DNA of 64,000 bases from Geopseudomonas sagittaria (GTDB lineage Bacteria; Pseudomonadota; Gammaproteobacteria; Pseudomonadales; Pseudomonadaceae): positions 62,001-126,000 of the forward strand of contig NZ_FOXM01000006.1 of NCBI RefSeq assembly GCF_900115715.1, given 5' to 3'. The stretch's first letter is position 1, and every line of letters begins with the position of its first letter. The notes under the pieces are model-generated. The model worked only from the letters and a program-made list of their open reading frames with translations, searched no databases and had not been told where the DNA came from. The translations under genes and the position numbers were made by a program. Shown here in pieces: positions 18,463 to 26,994 of the stretch.

Positions 18463-18933
18463 GTGAACCCCAACGACCAACAACCCGTGCTGGACGAAGT
18501 CTGGGTACAGATGTGCAATGCCGACGGTCTTGACCCGGCCAGGCGCCTTGCCGCCCGCCAGAGCGTCCTCGACCATCCCGATGCGCAGGAGTGCACCGTC
18601 TACCGTCCGGACGAAAACGACCCGGATGCCGAGGAAGAAGACCTCGGCGATGCCCGCATCCTGTTCACCGGGCCGTTCCAGGCCCCGGAAGACTGGGACG
18701 AGGAGGAGCTTGCCGAGTTCTTCGGCGACGACGATCCCGAGTTGTTCGTGACCGCCTTCGTCGAGTGTGAAGCCAAGCCGGCATCGTCCCGCTTCTTCGT
18801 GCCGGACGTCGGCGACTATGTCGCGGTCATGGCGGCGCCGGGTGAAGTGCAGATGTTCTATGTGTGCGACTACAGCGAGGACGACGACGGTCGGCAGTGC
18901 GTCCTCATTCGCGACGACCAGCCGCTCGACTAG
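18463..18933 (+). CDS. Acidic conserved hypothetical protein
   Basis: This 156-residue protein is very rich in Asp and Glu (for example DENDPDAEEEDLGDARI and FGDDDPELF), with an estimated strongly negative charge. No signal peptide or membrane segment is seen. No family was recognised. A GTG start at 18463 is chosen because GGAG lies 6 bp upstream; the open frame extends upstream to 18313 without coding character. Runs like GDYVAVMAAPGEVQMFYVCDY suggest a small folded beta-rich core. Confidence 0.65.
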   Translation: MNPNDQQPVLDEVWVQMCNADGLDPARRLAARQSVLDHPDAQECTVYRPDENDPDAEEEDLGDARILFTGPFQAPEDWDEEELAEFFGDDDPELFVTAFVECEAKPASSRFFVPDVGDYVAVMAAPGEVQMFYVCDYSEDDDGRQCVLIRDDQPLD

Positions 18934-18965
18934 CCTGCTATTCGCCCGCGACGGTGGTCTGTGGC

Positions 18966-18999
18966 GAGCCACATCCCCATGCCCATGGTGATGTGGCTC
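18966..18999. repeat. Palindrome, copy 1 of a dispersed element
   Basis: GAGCCACATC (18966-18975) is exactly complementary to GATGTGGCTC (18990-18999), with a 14-base loop. The stretch 18971-18999 is nearly identical to 20115-20145 (one 2-base insertion and one substitution). It follows the stop of the acidic hypothetical gene by about 30 bp and may also act as its terminator. Confidence 0.6.
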
Positions 19000-19133
19000 A
19001 GGCGCTCGGGAACGAGTGCAGCGAAACGCAGTCGAACGGGCGCGCCAGAGCACCTCAGGGATCATGCGGCCCGCACGCATGACGAGGGGCACTGGTGGGA
19101 AGCACACCGAGATCTGGACGACCGCTCACCGAC

Positions 19134-19925
19134 ATGATGAAAACCCCCTTGAGGACTCCCGGCTTGTGGCCGGCACTGCTGTTCAGTACCGCCGCTGCGC
19201 TGTTTTGCGCCGACGCCGGTGCCGCACCCTCGTCAGCGCGACAGGTCAATCCGGCGGCGAGCGCGCTGCTGGAAAGCGCCGCCCAGAGTCTGCATGCCGG
19301 CCAGTTGGATCAGGCCGCGGCGACCCTGGAGCGCGCGCTGCGCATCGAGCCACGCAACCCGGCGATCCTCCACTACCTGGGGCAGACTCGCCTGCAGCAG
19401 GGCCAGTATCAGCAGGCCGAGTCCCTGGCGGCCAAGTCCAACACCCTGGCTGGCCGCGATTTAGACCTGCGCGAGCGCAACGCCTGGCTGGTTGCCGAGG
19501 CTCGACAGGCTGCCGAGCAGGACCTTGCCCCGGCGGTCGACGACCGCGAGCGACTGGCCCTGCAACAGCAGCTGGACGAGGAGATCGAGCGGCGCCGGCA
19601 GGCCGAAGCCCAGGCTCACGCGCTGCGCGAACAGCTGGAGCAGGAGCGGGTCCAGGCCGCGGCTGAAGAGTGGCCCGCGGAAGAACACCAGCCGGAGTGG
19701 GACGAGCGTGGTTTCGCGGAGCGCGCGCCGTATGAGGTACGCAAGGCGGCGTTCGACGGGAGGGATGAGCGAGGGGCTGGGCGCATCCCGCGGGGCCATC
19801 GGCCACCACGTGGCCTGTGCCGCATCTGGTTTCCCGGCCGCTCTCCGGGGCACCAGCCGCCGCCTGGCGATTGTCGTGAACTGCACTACCACTTGCCGGC
19901 GGGTGCCTGGCTGATCCGCGGTTAG
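19134..19925 (+). CDS. Exported TPR protein with abnormal C-terminus
   Basis: This is a 263-residue frame. An N-terminal signal peptide (about residues 1-31, ending ADAGAAPS) is followed by tetratricopeptide repeats (about 38-110; AAQSLHAGQLDQAAATLERALRIEPRNPAILHYLGQTRLQQGQYQQAESLA split across two units). A Glu/Gln/Arg-rich coiled coil follows (about 135-185). From about residue 195 the sequence becomes Arg/Pro/Gly-rich without family character and ends inside the left arm of the element at 19918. I infer that the natural C-terminus was lost to insertion or frameshift. It is probably a periplasmic scaffold protein. Confidence 0.55.
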   Translation: MMKTPLRTPGLWPALLFSTAAALFCADAGAAPSSARQVNPAASALLESAAQSLHAGQLDQAAATLERALRIEPRNPAILHYLGQTRLQQGQYQQAESLAAKSNTLAGRDLDLRERNAWLVAEARQAAEQDLAPAVDDRERLALQQQLDEEIERRRQAEAQAHALREQLEQERVQAAAEEWPAEEHQPEWDERGFAERAPYEVRKAAFDGRDERGAGRIPRGHRPPRGLCRIWFPGRSPGHQPPPGDCRELHYHLPAGAWLIRG

Positions 19926-20074
19926 TGGCCTGTTTGGTCAGTTCAGTCAGTCAATACCGGCGCCCATGGCCCCGCTACTGCGTTGCCACTCCTCGCCATA
20001 GCCCTGCTATGCCTCGTCGCGGCGCCTTGTCTCGGAACCATGCTCATCCGAGCTTGGGTTGACCAACTAACCGC
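19918..20074. mobile_element. MITE-like element with terminal inverted repeats
   Basis: GCGGTTAGT (19918-19926) and ACTAACCGC (20066-20074) are exact complements bounding 157 bp. TGGTCA/TGACCA boxes lie just inside each end. The interior contains the Pseudomonas-type motif CGTTGCCACTCCTCGCCATAG with a partial mirror CTATGCCTCGTCG. No transposase is encoded. The left arm supplies the stop codon of the TPR frame. Confidence 0.5.
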
Positions 20075-20112
20075 ACAGGCCGCAAGGCGGCTGGTCGGCG
20101 CTCCGCGTGGGC

Positions 20113-20982
20113 TTACATCCCCATGCCCCCATGGTGATGGGGCTCGAGCGCGCCGGGCACGCCGCTGCGCTCGAGTCCGCCGGCGTCCAGCCACTTGCGG
20201 GTCTGCCGCTGCGCCCGTTGCAGCAGCTCGGCGGTGTGCGAGAAGTCGAACAGCGACACGCTCTGTGGGCACAGCGGGGCAACCACATGGATGCTGGCGC
20301 TGGAGGCATGCAGTTCGATGTCGCGCACCAGCTGGCGCATGCTCATCAGGTTGAGGGTGTGCAGGGCGAGGGCCACCAGGCCGCTGGGCGGCTCCTTGCA
20401 GGCGCAGCCAAAGCCGGTCGGCAGCACCAGGATGCGCGTGGCGCCCAGCGCCACGGCACAGGCAATCGGCGTGTTGCTGCCGACCCCGCCGTCGACCAGC
20501 AGCTTGCCGCCCTTCGGCACCGCCGGAAACACCAGGGGAATGGCGGTGCTGGCCAGCAGGGCCTGTTCGACATCGCCATGGGACAGCACGATCTCCGCGC
20601 CGTTGAGCAGGTCGGTGGTGACGATGTGCAGCGGCAGCTGGGTTTCCTCGATGCGGCGCACCGGCAGGGCGCGGCGGATCAGGCGCTTCAGGGCGGCGGG
20701 CTGCAGCATGTGACTGCGGTGATGCAGCAGCGCGCCGAAGGCGTCGCTCAGCGAGAGGGGGAAGACGTCCGCCTTGCGCAGCCCCAGCCAGATCTCCGCC
20801 AGCTCGGCGACCCCGGCGGGGGTTGGCCGTGAAGCAAAATAGGCGCCGTTGATGGCGCCGACCGAGGCGCCGACGACCAGATCGAAGCTCACCCCGGCGT
20901 CCACCAGTGCCTGCAGCATGCCGACCTGAACCGCGCCGAGGCTGCCGCCACCGGCGAGAACCAGTGCGGTGTCCCCTGACAT
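20113..20982 (-). CDS. Patatin-like phospholipase
   Basis: This 289-residue serine hydrolase has the oxyanion-hole loop GGGSLGAVQVGML near the N-terminus, the nucleophile elbow GASVGAING (about residues 39-47) and the dyad aspartate in VDGGVGSNTPIA. Together these make a complete Ser-Asp patatin dyad expected to cleave phospholipid or acyl esters. No signal peptide is seen, so it is probably cytoplasmic or membrane-associated. The start ATG at 20982 follows GGGAGGTAG. The last 10 residues, including His-His-His-Gly-Gly, are encoded by the palindrome repeat at 20115-20145, an apparently acquired tail. Confidence 0.85.
   Translation of the reverse strand: MSGDTALVLAGGGSLGAVQVGMLQALVDAGVSFDLVVGASVGAINGAYFASRPTPAGVAELAEIWLGLRKADVFPLSLSDAFGALLHHRSHMLQPAALKRLIRRALPVRRIEETQLPLHIVTTDLLNGAEIVLSHGDVEQALLASTAIPLVFPAVPKGGKLLVDGGVGSNTPIACAVALGATRILVLPTGFGCACKEPPSGLVALALHTLNLMSMRQLVRDIELHASSASIHVVAPLCPQSVSLFDFSHTAELLQRAQRQTRKWLDAGGLERSGVPGALEPHHHGGMGM
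20115..20145. repeat. Palindrome, copy 2, overlapping the patatin stop
   Basis: This is the second copy of the element at 18971-18999. It covers the last codons of the patatin gene, so the tail E-P-H-H-H-G-G-M-G-M is read from the repeat. In copy 1 the corresponding minus-strand reading is E-P-H-H-H-G-H-G. Confidence 0.55.
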
Positions 20983-21058
20983 GGGCTACCTCCCGCTGCG
21001 CAAGGATCGTTTAGTGCCAAGCATAGCCGCGCCCCTGCCGGCGCTGCGCCAAGCCGGC

Positions 21059-22531
21059 TCAGAACGAGGCGAGGATGCGCCCGAGCACTTCCATGCCACG
21101 CTCGCTCTGCGCGTCCCACGGGTGGCCGTAGTTGAGCCGTGCGCAGTTGCCAAAGCGCCGGGTGGCCGAGAAGATCGGCCCCGGCGCCAGGCTGATGCCC
21201 TGGGCCAGGGCGAGCTGGAACAGCTGCAGCGAGTCGACCTGTTCGGGGAACTCGAACCACAGGAAATAGCCGCCGGCCGGCCGGGTGACCCGCGTGCTGG
21301 CCGGGAAGTGCCGCGCCGCCGAGGCGAGCATCGACGCCTGCTGGGTCTCCAGGGCGTGGCGCAGCCGGCGCAGGTGGCGATCAAAGCCGCCGTGCTGCAG
21401 GTAGTCAGCGATGGCCGCCTGCGCCGGCACCGACGGCGAGATGGTGGTCATCAACTTGAGCCGGCGGATCTGCTCGGCGTAGCGGCCGCCGGCCACCCAG
21501 CCGACCCGGTAGCCCGGTGCCAGACACTTGGAGAACGAGCCGCAGTGCATCACCAGGCCCTCGCGGTCGAAGCTCTTCACCGGCTTGGGCGGCTGGCTGC
21601 CGAAGTACAGCTCGGCATACACGTCGTCCTCGATCAGCGGCACCTGATGGCGCTGCAGCAGGTCGTACAGCGCGCGCTTCTTGTCTTCGCCCATGCTGGC
21701 GCCGAGCGGGTTCTGCAGGCTGCTCATGAACCAGCAGGCCTTGATCGGCAGGCGCGCCAGGCTGTCCTCCAGACTGGCGAGGTCGATGCCCTCTCGCGGG
21801 TGCACGGGGATCTCCACCGCCTTGAGTTCCAGGCGTTCGAGCACCTGCAGGGTGGCGTAGAACGCCGGCGCCTCGATGGCCACCAGATCGCCCGGCCGGG
21901 TCACGCACTGCAGGCACAGGTTGAGCGCCTCCATGGCGCCGGTGCTGATCACCAGCTCCTCCAGCGGCAGCATCACCCCGCTGACCATGTAGCGCAGGGC
22001 GATCTGCCGGCGCAGGTCGGCGTTGCCCTCGGTCATGTCGGCGATCACCGCGTGCGGCGACAGCTCGCGCACGGCATGGCTCATCGAGCGCGCCAGGCGG
22101 GCGAGGGGGAACAGGTCGGGGCTGGGGAAGGCCGAGCCGAACGGCACGGTGTTGGGGTCCTTCAGCGAGCCGAGCACCGAGAACACCAGCTCGCTGACGT
22201 CGACCACGCTGGTCTGCGCCGCCCGCGCACTGACCTCGGGCTCGGGCAGCGGGCGCTTGGCCAGTTCGCGCACGAAGTAGCCCGAACGCGCCTGGGCGAG
22301 GATCAGGCCGCGGCTTTCCAGCAGGTAGTAGGCCTGGAACACCGTCGACGGGCTGACCCCGTAGGTGCGGCTGGCGTGGCGCACCGAGGGCACCTTCTGG
22401 CCGGGAGCCAGCACGCCGGTGCGGATCAGCGCGGCGATCTCGTCGGCGAATTTCTCGTAGCGCTTCATCTTGTCGGGATTCACCGGGACGGCAACTGAGA
22501 CAAGCGAGTCTACCGAGTTCGTGTGGCTCAT
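21059..22531 (-). CDS. MocR-type regulator (GntR HTH + aminotransferase domain)
   Basis: This 490-residue protein has an N-terminal GntR winged HTH (about 25-95; LAPGQKVPSVRHASRTYGVSPSTVFQAYYLLES) joined to a class I PLP-fold domain. The PLP lysine is seen in HCGSFSKCLAPGYRVGW and substrate-binding residues in LIEDDVYAELYFG. MocR proteins use the aminotransferase fold as a ligand sensor, often controlling the adjacent gene. No obvious target adjoins: ccoG lies upstream on the same strand. A true aminotransferase activity cannot be excluded. Confidence 0.85.
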   Translation of the reverse strand: MSHTNSVDSLVSVAVPVNPDKMKRYEKFADEIAALIRTGVLAPGQKVPSVRHASRTYGVSPSTVFQAYYLLESRGLILAQARSGYFVRELAKRPLPEPEVSARAAQTSVVDVSELVFSVLGSLKDPNTVPFGSAFPSPDLFPLARLARSMSHAVRELSPHAVIADMTEGNADLRRQIALRYMVSGVMLPLEELVISTGAMEALNLCLQCVTRPGDLVAIEAPAFYATLQVLERLELKAVEIPVHPREGIDLASLEDSLARLPIKACWFMSSLQNPLGASMGEDKKRALYDLLQRHQVPLIEDDVYAELYFGSQPPKPVKSFDREGLVMHCGSFSKCLAPGYRVGWVAGGRYAEQIRRLKLMTTISPSVPAQAAIADYLQHGGFDRHLRRLRHALETQQASMLASAARHFPASTRVTRPAGGYFLWFEFPEQVDSLQLFQLALAQGISLAPGPIFSATRRFGNCARLNYGHPWDAQSERGMEVLGRILASF

Positions 22532-22569
22532 GGCTCAGCTCCGGGAGTTGGGTTGCCACCCGACGGTGC

Positions 22570-22621
22570 AGGGGCGAATTCATTCGCCTTGACGCGGTCG
22601 TTGGCAAATGAGTTCGCCCCT
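22570..22621. repeat. Inverted repeat between ccoG and the MocR gene
   Basis: AGGGGCGAATTCATT (22570-22584) pairs with AATGAGTTCGCCCCT (22607-22621), 14 of 15 positions, around a 22-base loop. The arms resemble the dyad at 2858-2891. It sits between the ccoG stop and the MocR start and could act as a REP-type element or terminator. Confidence 0.6.
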
Positions 22622-22639
22622 ACGTAGAGCACGATTGGC

Positions 22640-24052
22640 TCAACGATTGACCGGCGAGACGAAGGTGCTCCGCGTGCTGACGCGTACCTGTTCATCGTCC
22701 AGGTCCACCACCGCGAAGCGCAGCGGCGTGGCGCTGTCCGGGGCGCGCTCGGCGGTCAGCGCCACGCTTACCGCGACGTCGAGGATCTCGCCCGGCGCCA
22801 GTTGCAGCTCGCGCTCGCCCTGCAGCACGAAGGGGCCGGGTTCGACCAGGGAGAGCGCGTAGCGGTGCGGCTGCTGGGTCTTGTTGATCACCTTGAGGCG
22901 GTAGATGTTCTCGATCTGCCCCTCGCTGTTCTCGCGGAACAGGCCGCGGTCCTTGGTCACGTCCAGTTGCACCAGCGGACGCACGCTCAGCGCCCAGCCG
23001 AAGGCGCCGAACATCAGCAGCAGTGCGGCGGCGTAGCCGACCAGGCGCGGACGCAGCCAGCGGGTCTTGCCGCCGGCCAGCTCGCGTTCGGAGCTGTAGC
23101 GCACCAGGCCGCGGGCGTAGCCCATCTTGTCCATGATGCTGTCGCAGGCGTCGATGCAGGCGCCACAGCCGATGCATTCCAGCTGCAGGCCGTCGCGGAT
23201 GTCGATGCCGGTCGGGCAGACCTGCACGCACAGGGTGCAGTCGATGCAGTCGCCGAGGCCGGCGGCCCTGTGGTCGACTTCCTTCTTGCGCGTGCCACGG
23301 CTTTCGCCGCGGGCGCTGTCGTAGGACACGGTCAGGGTATCGGCGTCGAACATCACGCTCTGGAAGCGCGAGTAGGGGCACATGTCGCGGCACACCTTCT
23401 CGCGCAGCCAGCCGGCGTTGCCGTAGGTGGCGGCGGTGAAGAAGAACACCCAGAAGGCGCTGGTCGAGTCCAGTTGCAGGGTGAACAGGTCGTGCACCAG
23501 GGCGCGGATCGGCGTGAAGTAGCCGACGAAGGCCAGCGCGGTGACCAGGCTCACCGCCAGCCACAGGCCGTGCTTGGCGCTGCGGCGCAGCAGCTTGGCG
23601 GCCGACCAGGGCGCGGCGTCCAGCTTGATGCGCTGCTGGCGGTCGCCCTCGGTGACCTTCTCCACCCACATGAACACCCAGGTCCACACGCTCTGCGGGC
23701 AGGTATAGCCGCACCACACGCGGCCGGCGGCCACGGTGATGGCGAACAGGCCGAAGGCGCAGATGATCAGCAGCGCCGAGAGGAGGATGAAGTCCTGCGG
23801 CCAGAAGGTGGCGCCGAAGATGTAGAACTGGTGCTCGGCCAGGTCCCAGAGCACCGCCTGACGATCGCCCCAGTTCAGCCAGGCGGTGCCGAAGAACAGC
23901 AGGAACAGCGCCCCGGCGCCATACAGGCGCAGGTTGCGGAACAGGCCGGTGAAACTGCGCGTGTGAATGGCGCCGCCGGCTTGCGCCGGCGTCAGGCGTG
24001 TCGGCCGCGGCTCGATCGTCTCGACGATCCTGGCGGGAATGCGTTCGCTCAT
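22640..24052 (-). CDS. ccoG: cbb3 oxidase accessory protein CcoG (RdxA/FixG)
   Basis: This 470-residue membrane iron-sulfur protein is needed for copper delivery and assembly of cbb3-type cytochrome oxidase. Several N-terminal transmembrane segments include WCGYTCPQSVWTWVFMW. Two 4Fe-4S motifs are visible: CIDCTLCVQVCP and CIGCGACIDACD. They are followed by a last membrane helix and a C-terminal Ig-like FixG domain. The start MSERIPARIVETIEP at 24052 was chosen over longer frames as the family N-terminus. The ccoNOPQ and ccoHIS genes are not in view, and no ANR box was found upstream. Confidence 0.92.
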   Translation of the reverse strand: MSERIPARIVETIEPRPTRLTPAQAGGAIHTRSFTGLFRNLRLYGAGALFLLFFGTAWLNWGDRQAVLWDLAEHQFYIFGATFWPQDFILLSALLIICAFGLFAITVAAGRVWCGYTCPQSVWTWVFMWVEKVTEGDRQQRIKLDAAPWSAAKLLRRSAKHGLWLAVSLVTALAFVGYFTPIRALVHDLFTLQLDSTSAFWVFFFTAATYGNAGWLREKVCRDMCPYSRFQSVMFDADTLTVSYDSARGESRGTRKKEVDHRAAGLGDCIDCTLCVQVCPTGIDIRDGLQLECIGCGACIDACDSIMDKMGYARGLVRYSSERELAGGKTRWLRPRLVGYAAALLLMFGAFGWALSVRPLVQLDVTKDRGLFRENSEGQIENIYRLKVINKTQQPHRYALSLVEPGPFVLQGERELQLAPGEILDVAVSVALTAERAPDSATPLRFAVVDLDDEQVRVSTRSTFVSPVNR

Positions 24053-24191
24053 GGGGATGGCTCCATCGGGCCTACAAAAGATGGGGCCATGATCCGCGCG
24101 TGGCTGGCGAGGAAACAGACTCAGATCCGTCGATAAAAAGCGGATCAGATGGGCGATGGGGCATGCCGCGGGGGCGTCTGCCCCCGCGCAT

Positions 24192-24389
24192 TCAGGCGCC
24201 GAACTGAATGGTGGTCGCGGCGAAGATCCCGTACAGGAGCCAGCCGAGGCCGCCAGTGACCGCGAGGGCCATGCCGCCCAGCCAGATGCCCAGGGCGATC
24301 TCCCAGGCCAGGCGCCGCTCGCGGCGCGGTGCCGCCACCACGCGGGGCGGGTAATCGTCGTAGTCGTCTTCGTCTCGGGTGGCGCGCAT
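24192..24389 (-). CDS. Small membrane protein upstream of ccoG
   Basis: This 65-residue protein has an Asp/Tyr-rich start (RDEDDYDDYPPR), a basic stretch, and one or two membrane segments (about 28-58, IALGIWLGGMALAVTGGLGWLLYGIF). No family was recognised. It lies 140 bp upstream of ccoG on the same strand. A 9-bp GC hairpin (24167-24188) follows its stop. Its position suggests, but does not show, a link to respiratory assembly. Confidence 0.55.
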   Translation of the reverse strand: MRATRDEDDYDDYPPRVVAAPRRERRLAWEIALGIWLGGMALAVTGGLGWLLYGIFAATTIQFGA

Positions 24390-24456
24390 GGTCTGTTTAC
24401 CGCTGGGGTGATCGATTTCGGGCGCGGACGGTAGTCAATTTCCAGCCGGCCTGCAA

Positions 24457-25209
24457 TCACTTCCGGACGTCGGAAGGCCGCCCTTCGGCACTGCTGGCCG
24501 CCGCGCGCGGTCGTCCGGCATATAGCCTGGCCAGCCGCTGCGGAGCCACGCCCAGGACAAAGCCCAGGGCCAGCAGGCGGTTGCGCAGGGAGCGGCGCCA
24601 CCAGCCGTCGCGCTGCCAGCGCCGCGGGCTGACCTGCAAGCCCCGCTCGATGCGGCGAAAATCGCCGTATTCGCGCAGCCCCTCGACCAGCGGGACTTCC
24701 TCGAACAGCGGCCAGGGCGCGTGCTGGCCGACGGCGAAGTAGGCGTCGCGGCGGGCGAACAGGCCCTGGTCGCCGTAGGGCACACCGATCCGGTTACGCC
24801 AGCTCACCAGGCGTTCGAGCAGGCGGCCCTGCCAGCCCGGGGTGCCGCTGAAGCGGAAGGCGAAATAGCCGCCTGCTGCACCGCTGGCGATGGCCTGGAC
24901 CAAGGCGGCCAGCGGCTGGTGGTCGAGCTCGGCATCGGCATGCAGGAACCAGAGGATCTCGTGCTCGGCCAGCGCGGCGCCCTGGCGCAGTTGCTCGCCG
25001 CGGCAGGGTTGCGCCGCCGACCAGAGTGCTCCGTTAGCAAGGCAGGTCGCGCGGCAGCGCTCGCTGCGCGCGGCGTCGACGACGATGAGTTGCAGCGGCT
25101 GGCCGCCGTCGTCCTGCGCGGCCTGCCGCAGCTGGCCGAGCAGGCGCTCGAGGACAGCCTCGTCGTGCAGGCAGGGGATGATCACGCTGACCGCGGCCGG
25201 TGTGCTCAT
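24457..25209 (-). CDS. Arsenosugar-type glycosyltransferase (TIGR04283 family)
   Basis: This 250-residue family-2 glycosyltransferase opens with VSVIIPCLHDEAVLERLL, has the LWFLHADAELD metal-binding aspartates and GGYFAFRFSG, then PYGDQGLFARRDAYFAVG. This matches the TIGR04283 subfamily that accompanies ArsS radical SAM proteins in arsenosugar clusters. Its start overlaps the stop of the next upstream gene by 4 bp (ATGA, 25206-25209), so the two are translationally coupled. The C-terminus is basic and less conserved. The exact sugar donor is not readable from sequence. Confidence 0.85.
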   Translation of the reverse strand: MSTPAAVSVIIPCLHDEAVLERLLGQLRQAAQDDGGQPLQLIVVDAARSERCRATCLANGALWSAAQPCRGEQLRQGAALAEHEILWFLHADAELDHQPLAALVQAIASGAAGGYFAFRFSGTPGWQGRLLERLVSWRNRIGVPYGDQGLFARRDAYFAVGQHAPWPLFEEVPLVEGLREYGDFRRIERGLQVSPRRWQRDGWWRRSLRNRLLALGFVLGVAPQRLARLYAGRPRAAASSAEGRPSDVRK

Positions 25210-25916
25210 GCCCGCTCGGCGCTGCTGGCCGCCAGGGTGTGCAGCAGCCGGCGCCGCGCGGGACGCGGATCTTCGGCCAGGGCGCGCAGGGCGTGCTGCA
25301 GGTCGGCTGGCTCGTCGATATCGAAGGACTCGCCGCACACCCGCAGCGAATGGCCGGCAGCACGGCAGGCCGCGGCCAGCGCCTGGCCCAGCGCGGGGGT
25401 GCTCCAGGGCAGGGCAGCCAGATCCGGCCACGGCCGGTTGGAAGCCATCAGCACCACGCCGCCGTCGCGGGCGGCGAGCAGCACCGTGTCCACTTCCGCC
25501 AGGGCCTCACGCACCTGCCGGTAGTCGTCTTCGCCCAGGGCCGGTGCATCGCTGCCGATGAACACCAGACTACGCTGGCCGGCGGCGCGCAGCGTGCGGT
25601 CCAGGGCATTCAGCCGCTCGCCCAGGTTGCCGGGTGTCTGCGCCAGGCAGCGCGAGAGCGGGGCGCGTGCGCCGGCCCAGTCGCGATGCTCGGTCCGGTC
25701 CGGGGCAATCACCGTGGCGCCGGGCCAGTGCACCAGGTCCTCGAGCGCACAGTCGAGCAGCCGCTCGGCAATCCGCCAGGCCTGCTGGGTGCCGAGGCTG
25801 ACGGCCAGGCGCTGCTTGCCGTGGCCGAGGGCAGGGCGCTTGCAGACCAGCACCAGGGTGGGGGGAATCGCGCTACGCTGGGGCATGGGCGGGACTCGCG
25901 ACAGGCAGGGCGGCAT
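25206..25916 (-). CDS. Arsenosugar-type glycosyltransferase (TIGR04282 family)
   Basis: This 236-residue protein has the nucleotidyl/glycosyltransferase-A fold. Family stretches are LVLVCKRPALGHGKQRLA (usually K-x-P-x-x-G-x-x-K-T-R-L), NLGERLNALDR and LVFIGSDAPALGEDDYR with a DxD-like aspartate. It is the partner of the TIGR04283 enzyme downstream, and both are divergent from arsS. The start at 25916 is tentative: an ATG at 25886 is equally compatible. The usual Thr of the K-T-R-L motif is Gln here, a small departure from the family. Confidence 0.8.
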   Translation of the reverse strand: MPPCLSRVPPMPQRSAIPPTLVLVCKRPALGHGKQRLAVSLGTQQAWRIAERLLDCALEDLVHWPGATVIAPDRTEHRDWAGARAPLSRCLAQTPGNLGERLNALDRTLRAAGQRSLVFIGSDAPALGEDDYRQVREALAEVDTVLLAARDGGVVLMASNRPWPDLAALPWSTPALGQALAAACRAAGHSLRVCGESFDIDEPADLQHALRALAEDPRPARRRLLHTLAASSAERA

Positions 25917-26015
25917 GGCGTCCCGCTAATCCACAGGAAACCTATAGTCAGTATGGGCGCCCGCGCGCCCTTTGCCGCTTTCCGTGGCCCAGGTGACCGA
26001 GGAGGCCCCGCCGCC

Positions 26016-26981
26016 ATGCACGACACTCTGCCCCTGCTCAACGCCCTGGACTTTCCGAGCCTTCGTCGCGGCCAGCTGGAGGCCCTGCAGGTCAACCTGA
26101 CCTACCGCTGCAACCAGCGCTGCCTGCACTGCCACGTCAATGCCGGGCCGACGCGCACCGAGAGCATGAGCGACGCCACACTGGCGATCCTCCATCGGGT
26201 GATCGACGCCCATCCGGTGCACACCCTCGACCTGACCGGCGGCGCGCCGGAGATGCATCCGCGCTTTCGTCAGCTGGTCAGCCATGCGCGGCGCGAGGGC
26301 TTGCGGGTGATCGACCGCTGCAACCTGACCATCCTCGGCGAGCCGGGGTACGCGGATCTGGCCGGGTTTCTGGCCGGGGAGGGCGTGGAGATCACCGCCT
26401 CGCTGCCGTGCTACGCGCGGGACAACGTCGACCGCCAGCGCGGCGACGGGGTGTTCGCGCGCAGCATTGCCGGCCTGCACCAGCTCAATGCGCTGGGCTA
26501 CGGCCAGCCGGACAGCGGCCTGCTCCTCAATCTGGTGTACAACCCGCAGGGGCCGAGCCTGCCGCCGCCGCAGGCGGCGCTGGAGGCCGACTACAAGGCG
26601 CACCTGGCCGCGGAGTTCGGCATCGTCTTCAATCACCTGCTGACCATCACCAACCAGCCGATCGCCCGCTTCGGCAGCACGCTGGTCAGCAAGGGCCAGT
26701 TCAACGCCTACCTGCAGCTGCTCAGGGACAGCTACCGGCCCGAGAACCTCGCGGCGGTGATGTGCCGCTCGCTGGTCAGCGTCGACTGGCAGGGCTACCT
26801 GTACGACTGCGACTTCAACCAGATGCTCGGTCTGCCGCTCGAGCTGATCGGCCGCCAGCGTGCCCATCTGCACGATCTGCTGCGCGCTACGCTGGACGGC
26901 AACCCGATCGTCACCCGCGACCACTGCTTTGCCTGCACCGCGGGGCAGGGTTCCAGCTGCGGCGGCGCGCTCAAGGGCTGA
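26016..26981 (+). CDS. arsS: Arsenosugar biosynthesis radical SAM protein ArsS
   Basis: This 321-residue radical SAM enzyme has the cluster motif TYRCNQRCLHCHVNAGP (three Cys of CxxxCxxC), the GGAPEMHP glycine motif and an SPASM-like Cys-rich end CRSLVSVDWQGYLYDCDFNQM plus CFACTAGQGSSCGG. ArsS is thought to add the 5'-deoxyadenosyl moiety of SAM to dimethylarsenous acid, the first step to oxo-arsenosugars. The ATG at 26016 follows GAGGAGG. The two glycosyltransferases are divergent; arsM is not in view. Confidence 0.92.
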   Translation: MHDTLPLLNALDFPSLRRGQLEALQVNLTYRCNQRCLHCHVNAGPTRTESMSDATLAILHRVIDAHPVHTLDLTGGAPEMHPRFRQLVSHARREGLRVIDRCNLTILGEPGYADLAGFLAGEGVEITASLPCYARDNVDRQRGDGVFARSIAGLHQLNALGYGQPDSGLLLNLVYNPQGPSLPPPQAALEADYKAHLAAEFGIVFNHLLTITNQPIARFGSTLVSKGQFNAYLQLLRDSYRPENLAAVMCRSLVSVDWQGYLYDCDFNQMLGLPLELIGRQRAHLHDLLRATLDGNPIVTRDHCFACTAGQGSSCGGALKG

Positions 26982-26994
26982 AGGAGCCATCGAC

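Noticed and set aside
24457-24601. Extension of the ccoG frame upstream to 24601
   Set aside because: The extra residues overlap a separate small gene and lack conservation; the family N-terminus begins at 24052.
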